The notes beneath the pieces were generated by a model. It saw only the letters and a list, made by a program, of their open reading frames with translations. It did not search any database and was not told where the DNA came from. This document shows, piece by piece, positions 36,534 to 44,546 of a DNA stretch of 64,000 bases. Position 1 is the stretch's first letter; each line of letters starts with the position of its first letter. The stretch spans positions 11,600-75,599 of the forward strand of contig CAYXUU010000030.1 of NCBI GenBank assembly GCA_964468645.1, read 5' to 3'. Source of the DNA: JAIOZK01 sp964468645 (GTDB taxonomy: Bacteria; Bacteroidota; Bacteroidia; Bacteroidales; JAIOZK01). The position numbers were made by a program, and so were the translations under genes.

Positions 36534-37886
36534 TTAAAATGATATTTCAGCTTTTATCTTATTCAAAATCCAGTCTGTTGTTTTATCAATATCCCGGATA
36601 AAATAATTTCTATTACGTACAATAGTATTTGATTCTTCAACTTCTGTTATGAATTCATCGGGTAATAATTCAGGGAGTATGCTTCCTTCCGATTGACTTG
36701 CGTACCACCTGGCATGCCCGCGAGTAGATTGCGGCAGATGCATAATTCCAGGTACATTATGTATCCATCCGATCTTATGCTGAAAGGTACCTCCATGACA
36801 GATGTAATAATCTGCAAATAAACCATAAAAAAAAGAAGAAAGAAGAGAAGAAGAGTCTGTAATTATGATAGAATCCTTAATAGCTGGATTTAAACCCAGA
36901 CAATGGCTAATTACTTTGTTAATCCCTGAATTTGTTGATTCCCTTAATTTAATGAACAATTCTTCAAGTGTTTTATACATAGGATTATAATAAAAATCAA
37001 CCGGTAATGAAAAACCATCCAGTATAATTGTGCAATTTTCCCATGTTTGTTTAATTTTAATAATTAATGCACTCAGAAAAGAAATTTGATTAACACAGGC
37101 CCTGACACTCATTTCATCCCTCACGCTTAACCAGATAAAAGGTTTTCTTTCTTCGTTATGTATGCCAGGTAGTGCATATATGCTTTTACTGACTTTCCTT
37201 ATCAGTCTTTCTTTTAATTTCTTAGTTATTAACCTGGAACCAAGCCGTGTTGCATGACCATCGGTTTGGCCTATTATCTCATCAAGTCTCAGATTTGATT
37301 TATTGTCGGAGATTATCTGGTTGAATTTTATATTATTAACAAAATGTTGGATATTGCCTAAAGGCTGAAACAAATTATAAAGGGAAATCCTGTTGAGATC
37401 GCGATACTTATGAACATTTTTAACCACAAAGTAAAAGGCAGAAAGTTCATTCCAGAGATGATGTGCAAAATTTGGATCTCCTGAGAAAATGATGATCTTT
37501 TTTACATTTCGTTGAGGCTTAAAATCAGATAAAAATAATCTGGTCTGATCCTGAAGATCCTTTCTTTCAACAATATTGGCATTGTTATTATCTATTCGGA
37601 ATGTAGTTTCTTTATCATGGAATATTATATATTTTACAGGCCATCCAAACCCTGCTTCATCTGTCATTAGAAAGAAACAGGATTCATTCTCTATGAACAG
37701 ATAATAAATTTTTTGTGTATGACTGAAAAAACTCCCCTTTGATTTTACTTCTAAACCGGAATAGGGAGATGTAACAGAAAAACAGCCGTTATGTAATATA
37801 CTTTGTTGATAGGCTAAAATAATCCTGTCATAAACAAATTCGTTTAACACTAATATGGACTCAATAAATTGCTTAAAATACTGCAT
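36534..37886 (-). CDS. Unrecognised protein of glycan cluster
   Basis: This 450-residue soluble protein has no signal peptide or membrane helix that I can see. Notable segments are KIIIFSGDPNFAHHLWNEL, FIWLSVRDEMSVRACVNQ, ENCTIILDGFSLPVDFYY, SIIITDSSSLLSSFFYGL and YICHGGTFQHKIGWIHN. Alternating hydrophobic strands and Gly/Ser turns suggest two Rossmann-like halves, as in GT-B glycosyltransferases, but no diagnostic donor-site motif was found. Its position between a sulfotransferase and a GT2 enzyme supports a role in glycan assembly. Function is not assigned. Confidence 0.55.
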   Translation of the reverse strand: MQYFKQFIESILVLNEFVYDRIILAYQQSILHNGCFSVTSPYSGLEVKSKGSFFSHTQKIYYLFIENESCFFLMTDEAGFGWPVKYIIFHDKETTFRIDNNNANIVERKDLQDQTRLFLSDFKPQRNVKKIIIFSGDPNFAHHLWNELSAFYFVVKNVHKYRDLNRISLYNLFQPLGNIQHFVNNIKFNQIISDNKSNLRLDEIIGQTDGHATRLGSRLITKKLKERLIRKVSKSIYALPGIHNEERKPFIWLSVRDEMSVRACVNQISFLSALIIKIKQTWENCTIILDGFSLPVDFYYNPMYKTLEELFIKLRESTNSGINKVISHCLGLNPAIKDSIIITDSSSLLSSFFYGLFADYYICHGGTFQHKIGWIHNVPGIMHLPQSTRGHARWYASQSEGSILPELLPDEFITEVEESNTIVRNRNYFIRDIDKTTDWILNKIKAEISF

Positions 37887-37933
37887 TCCTTTAAAGTAAA
37901 TATCAAAATGTTATGATCGGCAAAAAAAGCTTG

Positions 37934-39001
37934 TTATTTCTTTTTTTTGAGGGATTTAATTTCATAATATTGCTTGAATAACACTTCCATTATCCTGGAA
38001 AGTATGATTTCGAGATTATCACTATAATTGGCTTTATCTGGTTCTATATCAGTATTGACCGGATCATAGAAAAGCTCCCCGTTATCTCTTCCTAAAAATG
38101 TCCGGGCAATTTGTGTGTTGCTTTTTTTATATACCCTTAAAATTGCTTTTCTTTTTCTTGATGACAAAAGCAAGTTTCTATGTTCCGATTCACCAAAATA
38201 ATGCTCAAAAAAATCAAAATAAGGAACTGCTTTTTCACCCTCTTCCTTTTTGATAACTTTTTTGGAATATGTTTTATTCAGTAACCTGAATAATTCCAGC
38301 ACATCTCCTGGCAAACTTACATTTTCATTAGTATCAGGAAATGTAAAATCCTCCCATTCCTGAACACCAATATTATCAAGAAAATCAATAATCAGGTTTC
38401 CTTCTTTCATCTGTTGGGATTCATACGGCCGGACGATGATGTTTTCACTGCCAAAAACCGCTGAATATTTTGTTAAAGTTTTATACCAGTTATATCTGGA
38501 ACTCGAAACAAAAGGATTCCATTTGAAATTATTCTTCTTGAAATATTCATTAAAACCTAATGAATACCCCGATTTTAGATACTGCTTGTAAAAACTTTCA
38601 ATGTATGTATCCTGTCTCCTTAAATAACATATTATTTTAATGTTGCTCTCCTTGAAGCGTTTCTTAATCTCTTCAAGATTTGCATCAACGATATTGGAAA
38701 ATAAAACCTCGGAACTGATAATGATGTTTCTAGAGCTTGTAGTTGCTTCAATGAATATTTTTCTGATTATTTCATCTACCATATTATTTTGATCAGCGTC
38801 AAGAACCCTGTTTCCAAACTGGTAAAACCATGCAAAAAAGTGTGAGGAATTTATACCTAAAAAATCAGGATAGATCAAACCTTTCTGATAGAGTATGGAT
38901 CTGTTCGAGCTTAGAAATTTCTGTATGGTAGAAGTTCCTGTTTTATGTTGCCCGATGTGAATATATATGGTTGGTATCATTTGTTGATTTACTTTGGTCA
39001 A
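37934..39001 (-). CDS. Sulfotransferase-family protein
   Basis: This 355-residue protein has the PAPS-binding 5'-phosphosulfate loop at its N-terminus: IYIHIGQHKTGTSTIQKFL. A second region (ICYLRRQDTYIESFYKQYLKSGYSL) matches the 3'-phosphate-binding Arg/Ser region of the family. Such enzymes transfer sulfate from PAPS to sugars or other acceptors. A second ATG at 38980 (MIPTIYIH) starts right before the fold and may be the true start. It is the first gene of a minus-strand run ending at 34744. Sulfated surface glycan is the simplest reading; the acceptor is unknown. Confidence 0.78.
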   Translation of the reverse strand: MTKVNQQMIPTIYIHIGQHKTGTSTIQKFLSSNRSILYQKGLIYPDFLGINSSHFFAWFYQFGNRVLDADQNNMVDEIIRKIFIEATTSSRNIIISSEVLFSNIVDANLEEIKKRFKESNIKIICYLRRQDTYIESFYKQYLKSGYSLGFNEYFKKNNFKWNPFVSSSRYNWYKTLTKYSAVFGSENIIVRPYESQQMKEGNLIIDFLDNIGVQEWEDFTFPDTNENVSLPGDVLELFRLLNKTYSKKVIKKEEGEKAVPYFDFFEHYFGESEHRNLLLSSRKRKAILRVYKKSNTQIARTFLGRDNGELFYDPVNTDIEPDKANYSDNLEIILSRIMEVLFKQYYEIKSLKKKK

Positions 39002-39022
39002 TTTTTAAACCGGTAAATTCAT

Positions 39023-39030
39023 CAAAGATA
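39023..39030 (-). promoter_or_regulatory. -7 box of sulfotransferase operon
   Basis: On the minus strand the box reads TATCTTTG, a perfect TAnnTTTG, 21 nt upstream of the sulfotransferase start. No TTG is found at the expected -33 position, so the call rests on the -7 element only. Confidence 0.45.
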
Positions 39031-39151
39031 AGGCTTTCCTAAAATCTTGTTTGAACCACTTTCAACAGGTAAATGATCATGTTACTAACCTGAAATGTAG
39101 CTACCTTATCAATAAAAAACACGATGAAGGGGATGATTATATACTATTAGG

Positions 39152-39172
39152 ACCTGATACAATTGATCAGGT
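39152..39172. terminator. Hairpin downstream of hydE
   Basis: ACCTGAT (39152-39158) and ATCAGGT (39166-39172) form a 7-bp stem with a 7-nt loop, about 40 nt beyond the hydE stop on the minus strand. There is no T run after it, so it may act as an mRNA 3' stabiliser more than a classical terminator. Confidence 0.35.
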
Positions 39173-39209
39173 TAAGCTATAGCCAATTATGAGTTCTCAG
39201 AAGAGTCAG

Positions 39210-40343
39210 TCAGTTTGTGGATTGCATTAATAATCCACGATACCACAATCTGTTATTTGATGCTACAGGTTTATAATGTTTCGAGTCTCCCCAACTATTA
39301 TAAAGAACTTCCTCATTGATATGTTTAAGATTCTTTTCCAGACGCTTGATATACCTGTCTGCAGTTTCTGTCACCCCTGGTTTATTATTATACAGGATGT
39401 AATCATCCCTGTATTTCAGTGGTGTAACATTTGGCATAATAACATTGGCCCCGGCAAAAATGCCTTTTTCCCTGCCACAGGGTTCAAGGGCTTGCAAAGC
39501 CGTTGAAGCCGCAATATTGATATCTTTCATGATCAATCTTAAAACAGCGATCATCAGCAGGCTCAGGTTGAAACGATGATTCAATGGCAGAAGATCATCT
39601 TTTTGAGCATACATCGGTGTATCCATATGTTCAAGATATGGGCCCATACCAACCATGTCAACATCCATCTGTTTGAAGAACAGCAGGTCGCCGGCAAGAT
39701 CTTCTAGCGTTTGACCAGGTAATCCAATCATAATCCCTGTTCCCACCTGGTAACCGATCGACTTAAGATCCAGCAAACACCTTATCCTTTCATCATATCG
39801 ATGTGTCCTGTCATTGGGATGTATTTTGTTAAAAAGTTCCCTGTTAGCTGTTTCAATTCTCAATAAATATCTATGAGCGCCCTGATGAAACCAGCGCCGG
39901 TAAACTTCTCTTTTTTGTTCCCCACAACTCAATGTAATTCCAAGCTGGTTATCGGATTTGGATTTAATCATATTCAGCAATTGTGATATTTTATCAACAA
40001 ATAAGCTGTTTTGAATTTCACCGGACTGAATCACTACAGATCCAAAGCCTTTCTCCAGGGCAAGCATGCTTGCATTCAACAAATCATCACTTTCCATGGT
40101 ATATCTAACCACCTTGCTGTTACAGGCCCTGATGCCACAATAATGGCAACTTTTCCGGCATATGTTAGAATATTCGATCAATCCTCTCAGGGCGACTTTC
40201 TTGCCAACATATTTTTCTTTAACCTGGTTTGCCCTCGCAAATACTTTAAAGCGATCATCATTATCATAAGTTGAGAGAAGAGTAATGATATCATCTTTCT
40301 TCAGGGAATTCTTTGCCAGTATTTTATCGATTTTCTCCTTCAT
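39210..40343 (-). CDS. hydE: [FeFe]-hydrogenase maturase HydE (radical SAM)
   Basis: This 377-residue protein has the radical SAM cluster motif CRKSCHYCG (Cys62, Cys66, Cys69). It also has SGE after the beta-strand VVIQSGEIQNS, and the barrel segments VGTGIMIGLPGQTLEDLAGDL and MVGMGPYLEHMDTPM, characteristic of the HydE/BioB-like fold. HydE works with HydG to build the dithiolate-bridged diiron subcluster of the H-cluster. It starts inside the end of hydF (20-nt overlap) and is the last gene of the hydrogenase operon. Length is normal for the family. Confidence 0.93.
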   Translation of the reverse strand: MKEKIDKILAKNSLKKDDIITLLSTYDNDDRFKVFARANQVKEKYVGKKVALRGLIEYSNICRKSCHYCGIRACNSKVVRYTMESDDLLNASMLALEKGFGSVVIQSGEIQNSLFVDKISQLLNMIKSKSDNQLGITLSCGEQKREVYRRWFHQGAHRYLLRIETANRELFNKIHPNDRTHRYDERIRCLLDLKSIGYQVGTGIMIGLPGQTLEDLAGDLLFFKQMDVDMVGMGPYLEHMDTPMYAQKDDLLPLNHRFNLSLLMIAVLRLIMKDINIAASTALQALEPCGREKGIFAGANVIMPNVTPLKYRDDYILYNNKPGVTETADRYIKRLEKNLKHINEEVLYNSWGDSKHYKPVASNNRLWYRGLLMQSTN

Positions 40344-41547
40344 AAGCCATCTCCATAAAGGGCATTACTGCCCTGTCAAAAATTCCATTTAAATACGCAA
40401 TCATCATTCCATAGTTGGATACCGGTATTCCGTTTTCAATAGCCGGTCTGAGCCGTTCACTGATCTGACGCCTGGTGGCTACACATCCACCACATTGAAT
40501 AACCAGGGCATAATTATCTATTGGTTCGCCAATTTCATCAAATCCGCCAACTATATTATATTCAAGTTTTTTACCGGTATATTCATTGATCCACCCTGGG
40601 AGTTTATATCTTCCGATATCATCACAGCTAACTCTGTGGGTACATGATTCAAGAATTAATACTTTATCCCCCTCCTTCAGGTTATCGATTTTTGGTGTTC
40701 CTTCGAGGTAATGTTCAAATTCACCCCTGTATCGGGCAAAAACAATACTGAAGCTCGTTAGCAGGATATCTTCCGGGATCATCGTTTTAATCAGGTGGAA
40801 TATCTGGCTATCGGTCACAATGATCTTTGGCCTGATACCTGTATTCATCAGGAAAGCTGCAGCTTCGGTTTCCTTAACAACAATGGAAATACAATCGTTG
40901 TCAAGCACATCCCGGATAGCCATCACCTGCGGAAGTATCAATCTTCCCTCAGGAGCTCCGGAATCAATAGGGGTGATCAGTAAAGCAATATCACCCCTGC
41001 ATAAAATATCTCCGAACAGTGAATTATTAGTGTAAGTTTTCTCCGGAATAGTATCAGAAATGTGCCGGATCAGAATCTCAGTATCCTGTTTTAATGTAGT
41101 ACTGTATTCAACGATCGGAGCTTTTGAAACGGTCCGTATAGCTTCAAATGTTTCTTCAGAAAGTTCCTCAATATCCGACTTATTATGAATGACAAGGTAT
41201 GGTAAATCTTTGCTGTGGAATTTCCTGATCATTTCTGTTTCAAAACCATTGAAGTTATTGTGTGTGATCATCAGTATTGCCAGGTCAAGTTGATCAAGCG
41301 TTTGCATGCTTTTATTTATGCGTTTTGCACCAAGTTCCCCTGTATCATCAATTCCGGCAGTATCAACAATAATGCATGGCCCGATACCGAATATCTCAAT
41401 GGATTTCTTAACCGGATCGGTTGTTGTTCCTGCATGGTCAGATACAATGGCAACTTCCTGGTTAACAATGGTATTGATCAGGGAACTTTTTCCTGTATTC
41501 CTTCTGCCGAAAATGCCGATGTGTGGTTTAAGATCTTTTCCTTTCAT
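40324..41547 (-). CDS. hydF: [FeFe]-hydrogenase maturation GTPase HydF
   Basis: This 407-residue protein has a G domain with P-loop GRRNTGKSSL (about residues 14-23), switch TTTDP, DTAG and a HNKSD-type specificity motif. A middle dimerisation domain follows. The C-terminal 4Fe-4S region has Cys302 and His304 (ESCTHRVSC) and Cys352/Cys355 (QCGGC), the CxH...CxxC ligand set of HydF. HydF is the scaffold that carries the diiron subcluster to HydA. It lies 11 nt after hydG and overlaps hydE, consistent with one transcript for the maturation machinery. Confidence 0.94.
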   Translation of the reverse strand: MKGKDLKPHIGIFGRRNTGKSSLINTIVNQEVAIVSDHAGTTTDPVKKSIEIFGIGPCIIVDTAGIDDTGELGAKRINKSMQTLDQLDLAILMITHNNFNGFETEMIRKFHSKDLPYLVIHNKSDIEELSEETFEAIRTVSKAPIVEYSTTLKQDTEILIRHISDTIPEKTYTNNSLFGDILCRGDIALLITPIDSGAPEGRLILPQVMAIRDVLDNDCISIVVKETEAAAFLMNTGIRPKIIVTDSQIFHLIKTMIPEDILLTSFSIVFARYRGEFEHYLEGTPKIDNLKEGDKVLILESCTHRVSCDDIGRYKLPGWINEYTGKKLEYNIVGGFDEIGEPIDNYALVIQCGGCVATRRQISERLRPAIENGIPVSNYGMMIAYLNGIFDRAVMPFMEMAYEGENR

Positions 41548-41558
41548 TTCAATAAGTA

Positions 41559-42986
41559 TTAGAAGTATAAATCCCTTTGTCCGGATTTTACTTTTTCGAG
41601 TTTGTTTAATAGTTGATCCCTTATTTTGCCATCAGTTACCCCTTTCAGATTCCCTTTGATAACCTTCCATCCTTTAACATATGCCTCATCATTTGCATAG
41701 TCTTCCAGATACTCGGCCAGTGTGAGGATAGCATTTGGTGTACAAAATCTTTTAATGAATCCCGGCACGGAGAATTCCATAAAATGTTCACCGGTTCTCC
41801 CTTTTCGGTAACAGGCAGTACAGAAAGAGGGTAGATAATTATCATCAAGGAGTTCGTCAATGATTTCACCCAGTGAGCGGTTATCATTGAGCAGAAATTG
41901 TTCCCTGTTCAGGTTCTGGTTTTCAGATTTCTCATTTGCATAAGCCCCGATCTCAATTTTTGAACCGGCATCAATCTGAGAACAACCATATTTCAATACT
42001 TCCCTGCGTATATGTTCCGGTTCTCTTGCAGTTAATATCAGGCCGGTATAAGGAACAGCCAGCCTGAGGATAGCGATCAGGCGTGTGAATTCCTCATCAC
42101 TTACCCTGTATCTATCATCAATGTTTAAGTGTGATGCATCCTGTAAACGGGGAAATGAAATGGTATGGGGCCCTACATTATAACAGGCTTCCAGGTGATT
42201 TGTATGCCTGACAAGGCCCATAACTTCGAACTTCCAATCATATAATCCGAATAATGCCCCGATTCCTACATCATCAATTCCGGCTTCCATAGCCCTGTCA
42301 AGTGCAGTAATTCGATAATCATAGCTGGCTTTCTTTCCATGGGTATGGTATATTTTATATGCTTCAGGATGATACGTTTCCTGGAAGATCTGGTAGGTGC
42401 CAATACCTGCCTGATGTACGGTTTTGAAATCCTCAATACTTAAGGGTGCTGCGTTGATATTAACCCTTCTTATTTCACCATTGTCTTTTTTGATTTTGTA
42501 AACCTTTCTTACACAATCGGCAATGAATTCTGCATTATAGTCCCTGTGTTCACCAAATGCGAGGATAAGCCGTTTTTGTCCGTTTTCTTCCAGGGCTATA
42601 ACATTCCTGGTCAGTTCCTGTTCATCAAGTGTCATCCTTATCGCATCTTTATTAGACGCACTGAAACCACAGTATTTGCAATTGTTATTGCATTTATTTC
42701 CGACATAAAGTGGTGCAAACAGAACCACCCGGTTTCCGTAAATTTCTTCCTTAAGTTTCTGTGCACCTGCTTTGATTTCTTCGATCAGTTCAGGATCTTC
42801 TGCATTTAAGAGTATCGCTGTTTCTTCAAGTGTAAGTCTGTTTTTCGAAATTGACTTTTCGATGATCTTCCTTACTCTGTGTTTATCTCCATGGGCCATT
42901 TTAAGAATACTTTCAATTTCTTCTGTATCAATAAAACCCTTCTCGGATTCATCATCTATTCTATATTTTTGAGCTTCAAATTTCAT
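41559..42986 (-). CDS. hydG: [FeFe]-hydrogenase maturase HydG (radical SAM tyrosine lyase)
   Basis: This 475-residue protein has the radical SAM motif CNNNCKYCG (Cys99, Cys103, Cys106) and the C-terminal CX2CX22C motif (Cys389, Cys392, Cys415) that binds HydG's auxiliary cluster. HydG cleaves tyrosine to supply CO and cyanide to the H-cluster. I chose ATG 42986 because it lies 4 nt after the upstream kinase stop; the longer frame from 43031 would overlap that gene by 41 nt and lacks family support. Its place between the receiver-kinase and hydF fixes it in the hydrogenase operon. Confidence 0.94.
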   Translation of the reverse strand: MKFEAQKYRIDDESEKGFIDTEEIESILKMAHGDKHRVRKIIEKSISKNRLTLEETAILLNAEDPELIEEIKAGAQKLKEEIYGNRVVLFAPLYVGNKCNNNCKYCGFSASNKDAIRMTLDEQELTRNVIALEENGQKRLILAFGEHRDYNAEFIADCVRKVYKIKKDNGEIRRVNINAAPLSIEDFKTVHQAGIGTYQIFQETYHPEAYKIYHTHGKKASYDYRITALDRAMEAGIDDVGIGALFGLYDWKFEVMGLVRHTNHLEACYNVGPHTISFPRLQDASHLNIDDRYRVSDEEFTRLIAILRLAVPYTGLILTAREPEHIRREVLKYGCSQIDAGSKIEIGAYANEKSENQNLNREQFLLNDNRSLGEIIDELLDDNYLPSFCTACYRKGRTGEHFMEFSVPGFIKRFCTPNAILTLAEYLEDYANDEAYVKGWKVIKGNLKGVTDGKIRDQLLNKLEKVKSGQRDLYF

Positions 42987-42990
42987 GGCT

Positions 42991-44112
42991 CTATACTTTT
43001 GGTAACAGAACAGTAAACTTTGATCCTTCATAAGGTTTGCTTACTACACTGATTTCACCATTATTCAAATCGATAAGTTTTTTTACAATGGAGAGGCCCA
43101 GTCCGCTTCCGGTAATGTTTTGTGTCCTTGAATTTTTTATTCTGACAAATTCCTGGAATAGTTTTTCAACTTCTGCTTCGCTCATCCCGATTCCTGTATC
43201 CTCAACTGTGATTTCTATGTTTTTAGAAGTATCCCTGATGTTCAGAAATACCTCACCATTTTCTTTGTTATACTTTACAGCATTTGAGAGCAGGTTGTTA
43301 AATATGATCTCTATTTCGGCAGGATCGGTATGAAAATATACCGGACTCCCATTCTGGAAATTCAGTTTCACTGATTTCTGTATGGCAAGTGGTTCCATGG
43401 AGTGCAGGGCTACTATTGCGATTTCAGAAAGATCGATTTTTGTGACCTCCCTTTTCTTTTTCCCATTTTCAATACGTGTAAGATCAAGCAGATCCATGAT
43501 CAATCCCCGCATGCCTTTTATTCTCTCCAGCGAACGCTTAATCATTACTTCATAGGAATCTATGTCGTTACCTGCCTGTTTATCCTGCATGATATTCAGA
43601 TAACCCTCAATAGCATTGATAGGTGACTTTAATTCGTGTGATAAAACCGACAGAAACTGAAACCTTACCTGTTTTCCTTCAGTATTCATTTTCAGGGTCA
43701 TGCGTTTCAAAAAGAGGTGTTTGGTGATGCTTTCAACAGCAGCCTTCAATTCGGTGGGGGTAAATGGCTTGGGGACGAAATTATAGGCACCGTTGTTCGT
43801 TGCTTTCACAGCAAGATCCAGTGAGGCATAAGAGGTAATCATCATAACCTGTACATCGAATTCTTTCTCCCTTATATATTCCAGAATTTCGATACCGTAT
43901 ATTCCTGGTAATTTGTTGTCAAGTAAAACGATATCTATCTGTTGTTTATTCAGGATGTCTATTGCTTCTTCGCCGGTTTCAACCTCTATGGTTTCATAGC
44001 CAAAGTCTTCTTCAAGAAATGGAAAATCCACGGTGAAATTTCTCAATACTCTGCTTATTCCCATTCTGATGCCGGGCTCATCATCTACAACCAAAACTTT
44101 TAATACGTTCAT
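42991..44112 (-). CDS. Receiver-histidine kinase hybrid (REC first)
   Basis: A 373-residue protein. The N-terminal receiver has the acidic pocket VVDDEP, phospho-acceptor Asp65 in VLLDNKLPG and Lys115 in VPKPF. It is followed directly by HisKA with His159 (LSVLSHELKSPI) and an HATPase domain (NNLLSNAVKYNKENG, DTGIGMS, TGSGLGLSIVKKL). No sensor or membrane domain is present, so input probably comes through phosphorylation of its own receiver, possibly by the H-cluster kinase upstream. It sits between the single receiver (18 nt away) and hydG (4 nt). The output partner is not clear from the sequence. Confidence 0.88.
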   Translation of the reverse strand: MNVLKVLVVDDEPGIRMGISRVLRNFTVDFPFLEEDFGYETIEVETGEEAIDILNKQQIDIVLLDNKLPGIYGIEILEYIREKEFDVQVMMITSYASLDLAVKATNNGAYNFVPKPFTPTELKAAVESITKHLFLKRMTLKMNTEGKQVRFQFLSVLSHELKSPINAIEGYLNIMQDKQAGNDIDSYEVMIKRSLERIKGMRGLIMDLLDLTRIENGKKKREVTKIDLSEIAIVALHSMEPLAIQKSVKLNFQNGSPVYFHTDPAEIEIIFNNLLSNAVKYNKENGEVFLNIRDTSKNIEITVEDTGIGMSEAEVEKLFQEFVRIKNSRTQNITGSGLGLSIVKKLIDLNNGEISVVSKPYEGSKFTVLLPKV

Positions 44113-44130
44113 AACACCATGTTTTTAAGA

Positions 44131-44514
44131 TTAAACCTTCAGCAATTTATTAATCTCACGATGCAACTGATCTGGCCTGATACCTTTCTCAATATATTTA
44201 TCGGCTTTGATCCATTGTTTGTCGGTCTCAGAATCAATCCCGAATGTCAAACCTGTTTCTGCGGTAACCGCAGTAGCAATAATAACAGGTACATCAGGAT
44301 ACTTTTGTTTGATCTTGTAGCTCAGGATAAAGCCACTGTCCTGGTTTTCCATCATCAGGTCAACAATAGCAAGATCAGGCCTGGTATTTGAAATAATTTC
44401 CTCACCGGCCTTCTGGCTTTGAGCTGTCAGTGTTTCAAAACCAAAGCGCTCAATCTGGAACTTCATCTGTTCCAACTGATCCTGATCATCTTCAACTAAC
44501 AATATTTTTTTCAT
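44131..44514 (-). CDS. Single-domain response regulator
   Basis: This 127-residue protein consists of a receiver domain only: VEDDQDQ, phospho-acceptor Asp52 in LAIVDLMME and Lys in KADKYIEKGI near the end. There is no output domain, so it probably relays phosphate or acts by protein contact, as CheY-type regulators do. It lies 32 nt after the H-cluster-domain kinase and 18 nt before the receiver-kinase, an arrangement suggesting a phosphorelay between them. The start ATG 44514 directly precedes the KKILLVEDD strand. Confidence 0.85.
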   Translation of the reverse strand: MKKILLVEDDQDQLEQMKFQIERFGFETLTAQSQKAGEEIISNTRPDLAIVDLMMENQDSGFILSYKIKQKYPDVPVIIATAVTAETGLTFGIDSETDKQWIKADKYIEKGIRPDQLHREINKLLKV

Positions 44515-44546
44515 TTTAATAATTCATTTAATCTTTAATAATTCTT

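Noticed and set aside
42987..43031. Longer hydG N-terminus from ATG 43031
   Set aside because: It would overlap the upstream kinase gene by 41 nt; ATG 42986 sits 4 nt after that stop and aligns with the usual HydG start.
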